Of a DNA stretch of 64,000 nt, positions 1 through 8,746 are shown in pieces (the stretch's first letter is position 1; each line of letters opens with the position of its first letter). The position numbers and the translations under genes are program-made. Source of the stretch: Acidobacteriota bacterium (GTDB lineage Bacteria; Acidobacteriota; Terriglobia; Terriglobales; Acidobacteriaceae). The notes beneath the pieces are model-generated. The model ran no database searches and had not been told where the DNA came from. It was given only the letters and a program-made list of their open reading frames with translations. Location: contig QIAN01000178.1 of NCBI GenBank assembly GCA_003225005.1, positions 40,162 to 104,161 of the forward strand, written 5' to 3'.

Positions 1-357
1 ATAAAGCTTGTCACCCACAAATTCGTGAACGTCCAAAGGCTTGTATTCGGGATGGCGAAACTCTAGCGTGACCGCCTGCCCTCTTTTCACGCTTCGGAGC
101 AGTTCAATCTTGAAGAAGCCCGACGAATCCGAGCTTACCGGGTGTATGGCGAGACCGCCGTCAGCAGAAACCTCCACATCGGCGATGGGCCGCTCCTTTC
201 GAGTGTCCGCGTCCTGCACCGTGACTGCGCCTTGTAGAACAACCGGCTTTCGAGTGCGCCAACCGAAAAGAAGAAGCGCGGCGCCTGCCAGCACCAGGGC
301 CACGAACGATGCGACCCCTATCTGGACCTGATGTGTTCTGGTCATGTTTTCTGACAT
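1..357 (-). CDS. Membrane-anchored protein with carboxypeptidase-regulatory-like domain, 3' end cut by window
   Basis: Reading leftwards from an ATG at 357 (or a second ATG at 345), the frame stays open for 119 codons to the window edge, so only the N-terminus is present. It begins with a short polar stretch, then one hydrophobic segment at about residues 12-34, then a beta-rich region (VLQGAVTVQDADTRKERPIA, then a GFFKIELLRSV strand) with the look of a carboxypeptidase-regulatory-like Ig fold. Such domains are common in acidobacterial envelope proteins. The likely topology is one membrane anchor with the domain outside. It is divergent from the hydrolase gene at 501. Function is unknown. The open frame and the coherent protein pattern support the gene; the length is not knowable here. 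Confidence 0.65.
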   Translation of the reverse strand, partial: MSENMTRTHQVQIGVASFVALVLAGAALLLFGWRTRKPVVLQGAVTVQDADTRKERPIADVEVSADGGLAIHPVSSDSSGFFKIELLRSVKRGQAVTLEFRHPEYKPLDVHEFVGDKLY

Positions 358-500
358 CTCAATGATGACACAGGGCAGGTTAAGTTTTCACCGGTCATCG
401 ATCGCGGCCTGAAAATTCATTCCCCTTGGTTTTCTTGATTCTGGCTAGTCGCTTTTCTGCACCGGAGATTCATTTACTATTTAAGGTATAGCGAAAACGG

Positions 501-1868
501 ATGACAGAATCTAGAACCAGGCAGCTTTCGAGGCGACAACTCATCCGGCAACTCATGGGCGCCAGCCTCTGCGTGCCTCTCGCTTCATTGCTATCGGGCC
601 GCACCGTTCAGGGACAAAATAAAACGGAGAAGCCTCAGGGGCCACCCGGCTCGGCTCCTAGCCTGGCCTCACTTTCACCCGAAGACGACCAGTTTCTGAA
701 TGATCTGGAGAGTGCTAACTTCCTCTACTTCTGGGAGCAGGCCAGCCCGAAAACCGGCATGGTGAAAGATCGTTGCAACCTGCACGTGAATGACCAGGGA
801 ATCGTGGCCAGCATCGCGGCAACCGGGTTCGGCCTCACCGCACTCTGCATCGGTCACCAGCGTGGCTTCATCTCCAGTGAAGCTGCGCTGGAACGCGTTT
901 TCGCCGCCTTTCGATTCCTGTGGAAAAAGCTGCCTCAGCACCGTGGATTCTTCTACCACTTCGCCAATATCAACACCGGCGAACGGGTTTGGGATTCGGA
1001 AATTTCTTCCGTGGATACAGCCATTTTGTTGTGCGGAGTGCTTAGTTGTCGCCAGCACTTCCGCCATCCCGACGTTTCGCAACTCGCCGATTTGATTTTC
1101 AACCGCGTCGACTGGACCTGGTTGTCGGAAGATACTTCGCTGCTGCCACATGGATGGACCCCGGAAATCGGTTTTCTGCCCTCACGGTGGGATTATTACA
1201 GCGAGTTGATGATGATGTATCTGCTTGGCCTGGGATCGTCCGCTCATCCCCTCAAGCAGGAAACCTGGAGCGCCTGGAAACGCCTTACGTTCGAATACGA
1301 CGGCATGCGCTTCATTGGCTCGTTCGCCCCTTTGTTCGTTCATCAATATTCCCAGGCGTGGTTCGATTTCCGCGGTAGACGCGACAAATATGCCGACTAC
1401 TTCCAGAATTCCGTGATTGCCACTGATGTTCACCGCCGCTTCTGCGTGGAGTTGGGTAAGCAGTTCCCGGACTATAGCGATGACCTGTGGGGAATTACGG
1501 CCTCCGACTCAGATAAGGGCTACGTCATCTGGGGTGGTCCGCCAGCCGTCGGACCCATCGATGGCACGGTTGTGCCTAGCGCTGCCGGCGGGTCGCTGAC
1601 CTTTGCGCCCCCAGCTGCCCTGCGTGTCCTCAAAACTATCCGTAACCGTTACAGCTCGGCCTGGAGCAAGTACGGATTCGTAAACGCCTTTAACCCCCTC
1701 AAAAACTGGTACGACCACGACGTAATCGGCATAGATACGGGAATTACCATGCTCATGGCAGAGAATCTTCGTACCGGCTTCGTATGGGACACCTTCATGA
1801 AGACCTCTGAAGCCCAGCGCGGAATGCAGCGCGCTGGTCTGCTCACCTATTACCCAGCGAAATTCTGA
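501..1868 (+). CDS. Secreted glucoamylase-like hydrolase (PF10091 / GH144-type)
   Basis: 455 residues. The N-terminus has consecutive arginines followed by a hydrophobic stretch (SRRQLIRQLMGASLCVPLAS), compatible with a Tat or Sec signal, so the enzyme probably acts in the periplasm or outside the cell. The mature part has alpha/alpha-toroid patterns of glycoamylase-like proteins: FLYFWEQASPKTGMVKDR near residue 75, WDYYSELMMMYLLG near 229, DDLWGITASD near 327, then DGTVVPSAAGGS and WYDHDVIGIDTG near the end. Characterised relatives in GH144 cleave beta-1,2-glucan. The neighbours are an exporter and a cyclic beta-1,2-glucan synthase, which fits a role in trimming or degrading that glucan. Family membership is fairly safe; the beta-1,2 specificity is inferred from context. 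Confidence 0.8.
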   Translation: MTESRTRQLSRRQLIRQLMGASLCVPLASLLSGRTVQGQNKTEKPQGPPGSAPSLASLSPEDDQFLNDLESANFLYFWEQASPKTGMVKDRCNLHVNDQGIVASIAATGFGLTALCIGHQRGFISSEAALERVFAAFRFLWKKLPQHRGFFYHFANINTGERVWDSEISSVDTAILLCGVLSCRQHFRHPDVSQLADLIFNRVDWTWLSEDTSLLPHGWTPEIGFLPSRWDYYSELMMMYLLGLGSSAHPLKQETWSAWKRLTFEYDGMRFIGSFAPLFVHQYSQAWFDFRGRRDKYADYFQNSVIATDVHRRFCVELGKQFPDYSDDLWGITASDSDKGYVIWGGPPAVGPIDGTVVPSAAGGSLTFAPPAALRVLKTIRNRYSSAWSKYGFVNAFNPLKNWYDHDVIGIDTGITMLMAENLRTGFVWDTFMKTSEAQRGMQRAGLLTYYPAKF

Positions 1869-2174
1869 GCAATGTCGCGCTGCGCTGGAGCGCTGCCTCC
1901 GCAACCTAGATGGTATTTCTTACATCCAACGCTTGCTCGCTCCCAGAAGAGTCTCGCAGAACAGGGTAGGGCGGTCTGTTTTGTCGGTTGCGCGGCAGCT
2001 TCCGGGAGCCGGCAAGTTCTGTTCAAGCGAACCGGACCTGAGAAGTTTAACGTGAGATTTTGGACCTTTTGCTTTAAACTTAGAGGATGTCCGACGCCAC
2101 TGGTCCGGCGCAGGGGCGCACCGCTCGAGGATTTCCTTAGCTCAGAGCAAAATGCACCTCTTTAGGACTAAACC
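1869..2174. other. 306-base gap between hydrolase and ABC exporter genes
   Basis: No credible gene is seen on either strand. The open frames here have no recognisable protein pattern. The stretch before the exporter start is locally A+T-richer (around 2040-2090) and could hold a promoter for the exporter/synthase pair, but I see no convincing -35/-10 pair. An AGGA seven bases before the ATG at 2175 is the likely ribosome-binding site. Confidence 0.4.
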
Positions 2175-3995
2175 ATGATTGGCAAACAGGACTTCTGGAG
2201 CGGATGGCAGGAGCGGCTCTCCGCCCTCCGGAACGTGCCTCCGGTCCTGAAAATCGTCTGGCGATCGGGCCCAGGGGTGGTCACCTTCGGGGTTGTCGCC
2301 CGCGTGATTGCCGCGCTGTTGCCGGTTGCACTGACCTGGATCCCCAAACTAATCATCGACATTTTGGTCCGCCTCATGTCCACGCACGGGCCCATCCCGT
2401 CGCGCCTTTGGTGGCTGGTGCTTGCCGAGTTTGGTCTCGCGGTAGTGAGCAGCATCGTAACCCGCATGATCGACTACTCGGACTCCCTGCTGGCGAATAA
2501 ATACACCCGGCATGTGAGCATTCAGGTGATGAAGCATGCCTCCGAACTGGATCTGACGGCTTACGAAGATCCAGCTTTTTACGATCGGCTGGAACGCGCG
2601 CGGGTGCAGGCCACAGACCGGCTGGTCATGATTCAGGCGATTGGGCGGCTGGAACTGCAATTGATTACCGCCGTGGCCTGGTCCTTGGCGGTGATGCTCT
2701 ATTCGCCCTGGCTCATGCTATTGCTGACTTTGGCTGTGTTGCCGGCATTTCTCGGCGAAACCCACTTTGCGTTTCTGGGATACGCCAAGAATTTCCAACA
2801 GACACCTATCAGGCGCCAGCTCGATTATCTTCGCCAGGCCGGAGGCACGAAGGAAGCCGCCAAGGAACTCAAACTTTTCAATCTTGGCGACTTTTTCACC
2901 CAACGGTTTGCGAAACTCTCTGACATCATTTACGAGCAAGATGTTGCGCTCGCCCGACGCAGACTCGGGGTTGGCTCGGCTTTGTCGTTCGTCAGCACCG
3001 CCGGATACTACTCGGCGTATGCCTATGTGATCTGGCGGACCATGGTGGGAAAGCTGAGCATCGGTGCGTTTTATTTTCTAACGAACGCCATTCTTCAGGC
3101 CAGTAGCAATATTCAGCAGGTTTTCTCGACACTGTCCGGGATCGCGGATCAGGCTTTGTTCCTCACTGACCTGCTCGCGTTTTTTGAAATGCAGCCCACG
3201 ATCCGCTCCAAGCCCAACGCTTTGCCCGCGCCGCGGCCGATGGTTCGCGGATTCGAATTTCGCAAGGTCTCGTTTTCCTATCCGGGAAGTTCTCGCCTCA
3301 TCCTCGATGGATTGAATTTCCGCTTTCATCCCGGTGAGCGTGTTGCGCTGATCGGCGAGAACGGTCAGGGCAAAACCACGATAGTAAAACTCATCACCAG
3401 GCTGTACGACCCCACGGCCGGAGAGATCCTACTCGATGGCATCGATTTGCGGGAATATAGCCTCGAGGATCTCTACCGCGAAATTGGCGTCATCTTCCAA
3501 GACTTCATGCGTTATGAGATGACGGCCCAGGAGAACATTGCCGTGGGCCGCATTGAAGAGATCGACAATCTGTCATTGCTCCGTAGCGCCGCCGAGAAAA
3601 GCATGGCAGACGAAGTAATTGCCAAACTGCCGCGCCATTACGAGCAAATGCTGGGTCGGAGATTTGATGGTGGTGTGGACCTCTCCGGTGGAGAGTGGCA
3701 AAAAGTGGCGCTGGCTCGGGCCTATCTCCGCGATGCGCAGCTTCTAATTCTCGACGAGCCTACCGCTGCCCTGGATGCGCGCAGCGAATTTGAAGTCTTT
3801 CAGCGCTTTGCCGAACTGACAAACGGGAAAATGGCCCTGTTTATTTCCCATCGGTTTTCCACCGTTCGCATGGCAGATCGCATCGTAGTGCTCGAAAATG
3901 GGCAGATCGCCGAAGACGGAAATCATGATCAACTCACTCATCTCGGCGGCCGCTACGCCGAAATGTTTGAAATGCAAGCCGCCAGCTATCGTTAA
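2175..3995 (+). CDS. ABC exporter, fused membrane and ATPase domains
   Basis: 606 residues. The first ~330 form a six-helix exporter membrane domain (for example VVARVIAALLPVALTWIPKL and AVAWSLAVMLYSPWLMLLLT). The ATPase domain follows, with Walker A GENGQGKTT at about 394-402, signature LSGGEWQ and Walker B LLILDEP with the adjoining D-loop ALD. It is a half-transporter expected to dimerise in the inner membrane. The stop codon is 15 bases before the cyclic glucan synthase gene, so the two are almost certainly co-transcribed. Rhizobial NdvA/ChvA and Brucella Cgt are fused ABC exporters of cyclic beta-1,2-glucan, so glucan export is the leading hypothesis. Substrate assignment rests on the neighbour, since the protein alone does not show it. 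Confidence 0.88.
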   Translation: MIGKQDFWSGWQERLSALRNVPPVLKIVWRSGPGVVTFGVVARVIAALLPVALTWIPKLIIDILVRLMSTHGPIPSRLWWLVLAEFGLAVVSSIVTRMIDYSDSLLANKYTRHVSIQVMKHASELDLTAYEDPAFYDRLERARVQATDRLVMIQAIGRLELQLITAVAWSLAVMLYSPWLMLLLTLAVLPAFLGETHFAFLGYAKNFQQTPIRRQLDYLRQAGGTKEAAKELKLFNLGDFFTQRFAKLSDIIYEQDVALARRRLGVGSALSFVSTAGYYSAYAYVIWRTMVGKLSIGAFYFLTNAILQASSNIQQVFSTLSGIADQALFLTDLLAFFEMQPTIRSKPNALPAPRPMVRGFEFRKVSFSYPGSSRLILDGLNFRFHPGERVALIGENGQGKTTIVKLITRLYDPTAGEILLDGIDLREYSLEDLYREIGVIFQDFMRYEMTAQENIAVGRIEEIDNLSLLRSAAEKSMADEVIAKLPRHYEQMLGRRFDGGVDLSGGEWQKVALARAYLRDAQLLILDEPTAALDARSEFEVFQRFAELTNGKMALFISHRFSTVRMADRIVVLENGQIAEDGNHDQLTHLGGRYAEMFEMQAASYR

Positions 3996-4010
3996 GGATC
4001 CCGAGATACT

Positions 4011-7000
4011 ATGCCGGACAACACTCACGTCGACATCATGATTGCAGAGGAAGAGCGCCACCATGAGCCGGCCGGGGAGGTTTTGGATTCTCAAGTGTTG
4101 CGTGACGGGGGCGCGCAGTTCGCCGCCCAGCTGGGCTGGTTGCCGGGTACGCCTGCCTCGAGCACCTTCCGGGAGCGCTGCCGCCGGCTGGCAAGCGCGC
4201 TCAAACCCTTGTTTGCCGCGGTGGAGGCAACTCCTTCGCATGCACCGCTGTCTGCCGATTTTCGCTGGCTTCGTGACAACATCCCGCTGGCGTATTCCGA
4301 GATGCTGAATGTCACCACCGAACTCAAGCCTTTGCGAAGGCTTCCCCATGCTCGTGCTCGCAAGGGAGAGATTGTCCCTCGAGTGTTGGCCTTCGCACAG
4401 GCATTTCTCGACCTGGCTGATAATAGCTTCAACGAGCAGGGATTCACTTCGTTTTGCCAGGCCTTTCAGGAGACAACGGTTTTGGATCTCCGCGAATTGT
4501 GGGCACTGGTCCCGGCACTGAAGCTCATTTTGTTGGAACGAATCGCTGCCCGTGGTCGTTGCCTGGTGAAGGATCCTACCAGCGACGCTTTCGCGGTTGG
4601 GGTGTGTATACGCAGCCTGCGCGACGTAACCCACGCTTCATGGAAGGCCGTGCTGGAGCCGCTGGTTCGGTTTGACGAGATTCTCCGGCAAGACCCTGCA
4701 GGCGCCTATCCTCATATGGATTTTGAAAGCCGCGATCTGTACCGAGATCGGCTTTCAAAAATTGCTCGGCATTCCGACTTAACGGAAATGGAAGTGGCGC
4801 GGGAAGCACTCGCCCTGGCGCAGCTGGCTCACCACAAGGCCTATCGTGATGCGCGGATCGCCCAACGAGAGTCCCATATCGGGTTCTATCTCCTCGGGAA
4901 AGGAGTGGCTGCCCTTTATCAGCGAGTGGGCTTCATGCCCAGCTTTGTCGAAAAGCTGCGTGACTCGCTAGCTCGGCATCCCGATGAGTTCTTTCTTCCG
5001 GGAATTGCGATCCTTACCTTCGCGATCATCACCGGAATACTCTTGTTCCTCACCCCACGCGAGAGCACGCCCGCACTGATGCTGCTCTCTATGTTGTTCC
5101 TGCTCCTACCCAGTTCGCAGAGTGCAGTGCAAGTCATGAACTATCTGGTCACGACGTTGCTGCCGGCGCAAATTCTTCCCAAGCTCGATTTTTCCGACGG
5201 AATTCCCGCCGACTGCGTCACTCTCGTAGCGGTACCCACTCTTCTGCTCAATGAAAAGCAAGTACGAACCTTGGTGGAAGACCTGGAAGTGCGCTTTCTG
5301 GGCAACCACGACCCCAACGTGCATTTCGCTTTGCTCTCCGATCTGCCGGACTCCGACCAGCCCGCACCGGAAGACAGTCCGCTCATTGATTTGTGCGCCA
5401 GCCTGATCGCCGAATTGAACGAGAAATATGCCGGTCACGGTGTGGGCTCGTTTTTTCTGCTGCATCGCCACCGCGTCTATAATCCGCGCGAAAAAGGCTG
5501 GATGGGATGGGAACGCAAGCGCGGTAAATTGCTCGATCTGAACCGACTGCTGCGCGGCCAATACGATAGTTTCCCGATAAAGGTGGGCGACCTCTCCGTG
5601 CTTGCCAAAGTGCGCTTCGTGATCACTCTCGATTCTGACACGGAACTGCCACGCGGATCGGCCGAGCGCATGGTCGGAACCCTGGCGCATCCACTGAATC
5701 AGGCGATCATCGATCCCGACAAGAACATCACCATCGCCGGTTACGGCATTCTGCAGCCGCGGGTCGGAGTGAGCGTGCAAAGTACGGCTCGGTCGCGTCT
5801 GGCCGCCGTTTATGCCGGCGAGACCGGCTTCGACATTTACACCCGCGCGGTCTCTGACGCCTATCAAGACTTGTACGGGGAGGGCAGCTACACGGGCAAG
5901 GGGATCTACGAAGTCGATACCGTCCAGCGTGTGCTGGATCGGCGCTTTCCGCGCAATGCTCTGCTCAGCCACGACTTGATCGAGGGAGCCTACGCACGCG
6001 CTGGCCTGGTCAGCGACATCGAAGTCATCGAGGACTATCCTTCTCACTACAGCGCCCACAATCGCCGCAAACACCGCTGGCTGCGCGGCGACTGGCAGAT
6101 TGCGGGTTGGCTGTTCTCGCATGTTCCGGAGGAATCCGGCGCGCACGTCGCCAATCCAATCTCGCTCGTTTCTCGTTGGAAGATTCTGGACAACTTGCGC
6201 CGCAGTCTGGTGGAACCCGCTACTTTCCTGTTGCTGCTATTCGGCTGGCTCGCGCACAGCCGCAGTCCGGTTCTGTGGACTCTAGCCACGATATTTATCT
6301 TATTGATCCCCACCTGGTTTGAGCTGGCTTTCAACTTGGTCCGCGCCATCGTTGAACGCAAGAGCCTGATCGCCCACGAGGCCGTGAGCGCTTTCTATGC
6401 CGCCAACTTCACGGTACTGTTGACCCTGGTATTTCTGGCGCATCAAGCTCTGCTTTCGCTCGATGCCGTGGTGCGGGCGCTGGTTCGCCGCATGGTGACC
6501 CGCGAACGGCTGCTGCAGTGGGAGACGGCAGCGGAAGCGGAAGCAGGCACCCGCCGCACACCCGTAGATCGGTATTTGGATTGGATGCCTTTCCTGGCCA
6601 TCGCCATCGGTCTTCTGATTTGGGGCGTGCGGCCCCATTCGTTGCCCGCGGCCCTACCTGTGCTCTGTCTGTGGGCATCCAGCAAGTTGGTCGCTTTGTG
6701 GCTCAATGAATCGCCATTGGACTCGGCCCATGACCTTCCGCGTCAGGATGCATTATTTCTTCGCAACTCTGCTCTTCACACCTGGCGCTATTTTGCCGAG
6801 TTCTGTACCGAGGAGCATAACTGGCTCATCCCGGATAACGTGCAGCAGGAACCGCCCGCGATCGCGGGCCGCGTTTCACCAACCAATCTTGGGTTCCTGC
6901 TGAACGCGCGCCAAGTTGCCTGCGAATTCGGATATCTCACTGTTCCGGAGCTCGCCGATCTGACGCAGCGCACCCTGGGCACGGTATCGCGACTGCGGAA

Positions 7001-8498
7001 GCACAACGGCCACTTGCTGAATTGGTATGACACGCGGACTCTCGAACCCCTCCCGCCGTGGTTCGTTTCTTCGGTTGACAGTGGTAACTTGCTGGCTTCG
7101 CTCTGGACCTTGCAGCAAGGCTGTCTCGACCGCTTGCGCCGGCCGCTGCTCGATCGAAGCTGGGCAGAAGGTCTGCTCGATTATCTTCGGGTCCTTGTCG
7201 ATTTGCGAGTTCTTTCTCGGAGGCAGATTTCGAGCTACGAGTCGAACCTAGAGAGCGAGAATTGGCTGCCTGCCGCGTTGGATCTTCCGCTGGCTCTCCC
7301 TGAAGAAACGCGCTCTCCGGCAAAATCCAGGAATGCCTCCGACGCTCAATGGTTTCGAGAGCAAACCCGCCTAAGGCTCGAAAGCTTACACAAACTGGTA
7401 CGGTCCCACAGTCCCTGGTGGTTGCCGGAATTCAGCTTGCTGCGGAACGATAGCGTTGTGAATGCGAAATTGATGGATCTGGTGCCTTTGCAGCAGCAGC
7501 CGCGTGCCATCAGCGATCTCGAAGACCGTCTCGCCAGGGCCATGGCCTCGGTTCCAGACGAAGATAGGTTTCTTTACGAGGGCCTCCAGCAGTTGCTTCC
7601 AGAGGCAAGATCCAATGCCCTGCGTCTGATTGATGAGCTGAGACGCATCGCCGTTGAAGCTGAGAGGCTGGGCGATAATATGGACTTCGCGTTTCTTCTC
7701 AACCCCCACCGCAAACTCATGTCGGTGGGCTACGACGTGCAGTCGCAGCAATTGCAGCCCGCCTGCTACGATTTGCTGGCCACAGAGTCCCGTACTGCGA
7801 TATTCGCGGCCATCGCCAAAGAAGACATTCCCCAGGATACCTGGTTCCTGCTCGGTCGCGGACACACCCTAGATCATGGCCGTCCCGTTTTGCTTTCCTG
7901 GACGGGAACAATGTTCGAGTACCTGATGCCGGCACTGTGGATGCGGTCTTTCTCCAACACTTTGCTCGAACGTTCCCGCGTCGCTGCCGTGCGTTCCCAA
8001 CAGGCTTTTGCCGCCAGCCGGGGAATTCCGTGGGGAATTTCGGAATCGGCTTACTTCAAACTTGATGAAGCCGGAAATTACCAGTACCAGGCCTTTGGTC
8101 TGCCTCAGCTTTCCCTGATGAAACGGGAATCAAAAGCGCTGGTTATTTCGCCCTATTCCACGTTCCTGGCATTGAATGTCGATCCTTCCGCGGCGCTGCA
8201 GAATCTGCGCCGCATGGAAAACTTGGGCTGGAATGGGGCATACGGTTTTTACGAGGCTGCAGACTATACCATCTTCCGCAGCCGCTTCCGCTGGTCGCGC
8301 TGTCAGGTGGTCCGCTGCTGGATGGCTCACCATCAGGGAATGAGCTTGCTCTCCATCGCCAATTTTCTGTGCAGCAACGTGGTGCAGCGCTGGTTCCACA
8401 CCGACCGAAGAGTGCAAGCCACCGAACTTTTGCTGCACGAGAAGCCGGTTTCACACGTGCGTCCTGCGGAATTGCCCTACGGATCTGCGGCAGCGTAG
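4011..8498 (+). CDS. Cyclic beta-1,2-glucan synthase-like protein without the GH94 domain
   Basis: 1495 residues, about half the length of rhizobial NdvB/Brucella Cgs. After a soluble N-terminal region come hydrophobic segments near 325-385, then a GT84 glycosyltransferase domain with DSD at 541-543 and the RW of HRWLRGDWQ at 689-690, the pattern expected for processive UDP-glucose transferases. More membrane helices follow at about 725-830. The last ~550 residues are a glycoamylase-like domain (GNLLASLWTLQQGC, LSWTGTMFEYLMPALW, GIPWGISESAY, MAHHQGMSLLSIANFL), the part associated in this family with cyclisation or transglycosylation. The protein ends just after that domain, where other members continue into a GH94 phosphorylase that limits chain length. 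I saw no GH94 sequence downstream. Start: ATG at 4011, 15 bases after the exporter. Confidence 0.87.
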   Translation: MPDNTHVDIMIAEEERHHEPAGEVLDSQVLRDGGAQFAAQLGWLPGTPASSTFRERCRRLASALKPLFAAVEATPSHAPLSADFRWLRDNIPLAYSEMLNVTTELKPLRRLPHARARKGEIVPRVLAFAQAFLDLADNSFNEQGFTSFCQAFQETTVLDLRELWALVPALKLILLERIAARGRCLVKDPTSDAFAVGVCIRSLRDVTHASWKAVLEPLVRFDEILRQDPAGAYPHMDFESRDLYRDRLSKIARHSDLTEMEVAREALALAQLAHHKAYRDARIAQRESHIGFYLLGKGVAALYQRVGFMPSFVEKLRDSLARHPDEFFLPGIAILTFAIITGILLFLTPRESTPALMLLSMLFLLLPSSQSAVQVMNYLVTTLLPAQILPKLDFSDGIPADCVTLVAVPTLLLNEKQVRTLVEDLEVRFLGNHDPNVHFALLSDLPDSDQPAPEDSPLIDLCASLIAELNEKYAGHGVGSFFLLHRHRVYNPREKGWMGWERKRGKLLDLNRLLRGQYDSFPIKVGDLSVLAKVRFVITLDSDTELPRGSAERMVGTLAHPLNQAIIDPDKNITIAGYGILQPRVGVSVQSTARSRLAAVYAGETGFDIYTRAVSDAYQDLYGEGSYTGKGIYEVDTVQRVLDRRFPRNALLSHDLIEGAYARAGLVSDIEVIEDYPSHYSAHNRRKHRWLRGDWQIAGWLFSHVPEESGAHVANPISLVSRWKILDNLRRSLVEPATFLLLLFGWLAHSRSPVLWTLATIFILLIPTWFELAFNLVRAIVERKSLIAHEAVSAFYAANFTVLLTLVFLAHQALLSLDAVVRALVRRMVTRERLLQWETAAEAEAGTRRTPVDRYLDWMPFLAIAIGLLIWGVRPHSLPAALPVLCLWASSKLVALWLNESPLDSAHDLPRQDALFLRNSALHTWRYFAEFCTEEHNWLIPDNVQQEPPAIAGRVSPTNLGFLLNARQVACEFGYLTVPELADLTQRTLGTVSRLRKHNGHLLNWYDTRTLEPLPPWFVSSVDSGNLLASLWTLQQGCLDRLRRPLLDRSWAEGLLDYLRVLVDLRVLSRRQISSYESNLESENWLPAALDLPLALPEETRSPAKSRNASDAQWFREQTRLRLESLHKLVRSHSPWWLPEFSLLRNDSVVNAKLMDLVPLQQQPRAISDLEDRLARAMASVPDEDRFLYEGLQQLLPEARSNALRLIDELRRIAVEAERLGDNMDFAFLLNPHRKLMSVGYDVQSQQLQPACYDLLATESRTAIFAAIAKEDIPQDTWFLLGRGHTLDHGRPVLLSWTGTMFEYLMPALWMRSFSNTLLERSRVAAVRSQQAFAASRGIPWGISESAYFKLDEAGNYQYQAFGLPQLSLMKRESKALVISPYSTFLALNVDPSAALQNLRRMENLGWNGAYGFYEAADYTIFRSRFRWSRCQVVRCWMAHHQGMSLLSIANFLCSNVVQRWFHTDRRVQATELLLHEKPVSHVRPAELPYGSAAA

Positions 8499-8689
8499 TC
8501 TTTTCACCGCCAAAGGCCCGTTTCTCTTCCCCATAAATCGCCGGGTTATGTTTCGGCTTCTGCCGGCGATGGGGTGCTATGAGCCCCGTCTGGTGGTGAT
8601 CGATGGAGGCTTTTGCCCTTCCGATTAGCGCCTCTAAAGCAACCTTTTCCTTCAAAAACCTGATCAGAGTGGGAATAAGTTCTGCTCAA

Positions 8690-8723
8690 ACTATAAAATA
8701 GCCAAAACCATAAAATATCCAAA
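8690..8723. repeat. Tandem 17-base AT-rich repeat before the S53 protease gene
   Basis: Two adjacent 17-base units, at 8690-8706 and 8707-8723, agree at 15 of 17 positions and share the core ATAAAATA followed by CCAAA. They sit 24 bases before the ATG at 8747, inside a region much richer in A+T than its surroundings. A promoter element or regulator-binding site is plausible, but nothing identifies the factor. Confidence 0.55.
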
Positions 8724-8746
8724 CCCCTGCCACGCCTGGAGAGTGT

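Noticed and set aside
3744..4634. 296-codon open frame on the minus strand
   Set aside because: It overlaps the ABC exporter and synthase genes on the other strand, and its translation has no domain pattern. It is a side effect of high-G+C codon use.
5106..6146. 346-codon open frame on the minus strand inside the glucan synthase gene
   Set aside because: The plus-strand frame holds the GT84 catalytic motifs here, and the antisense protein looks random.
8499..8746. Possible frameshifted GH94 domain after the glucan synthase
   Set aside because: I read this gap in the forward frames and saw no phosphorylase motifs. It is only 248 bases, far too short for the ~1000-residue domain.
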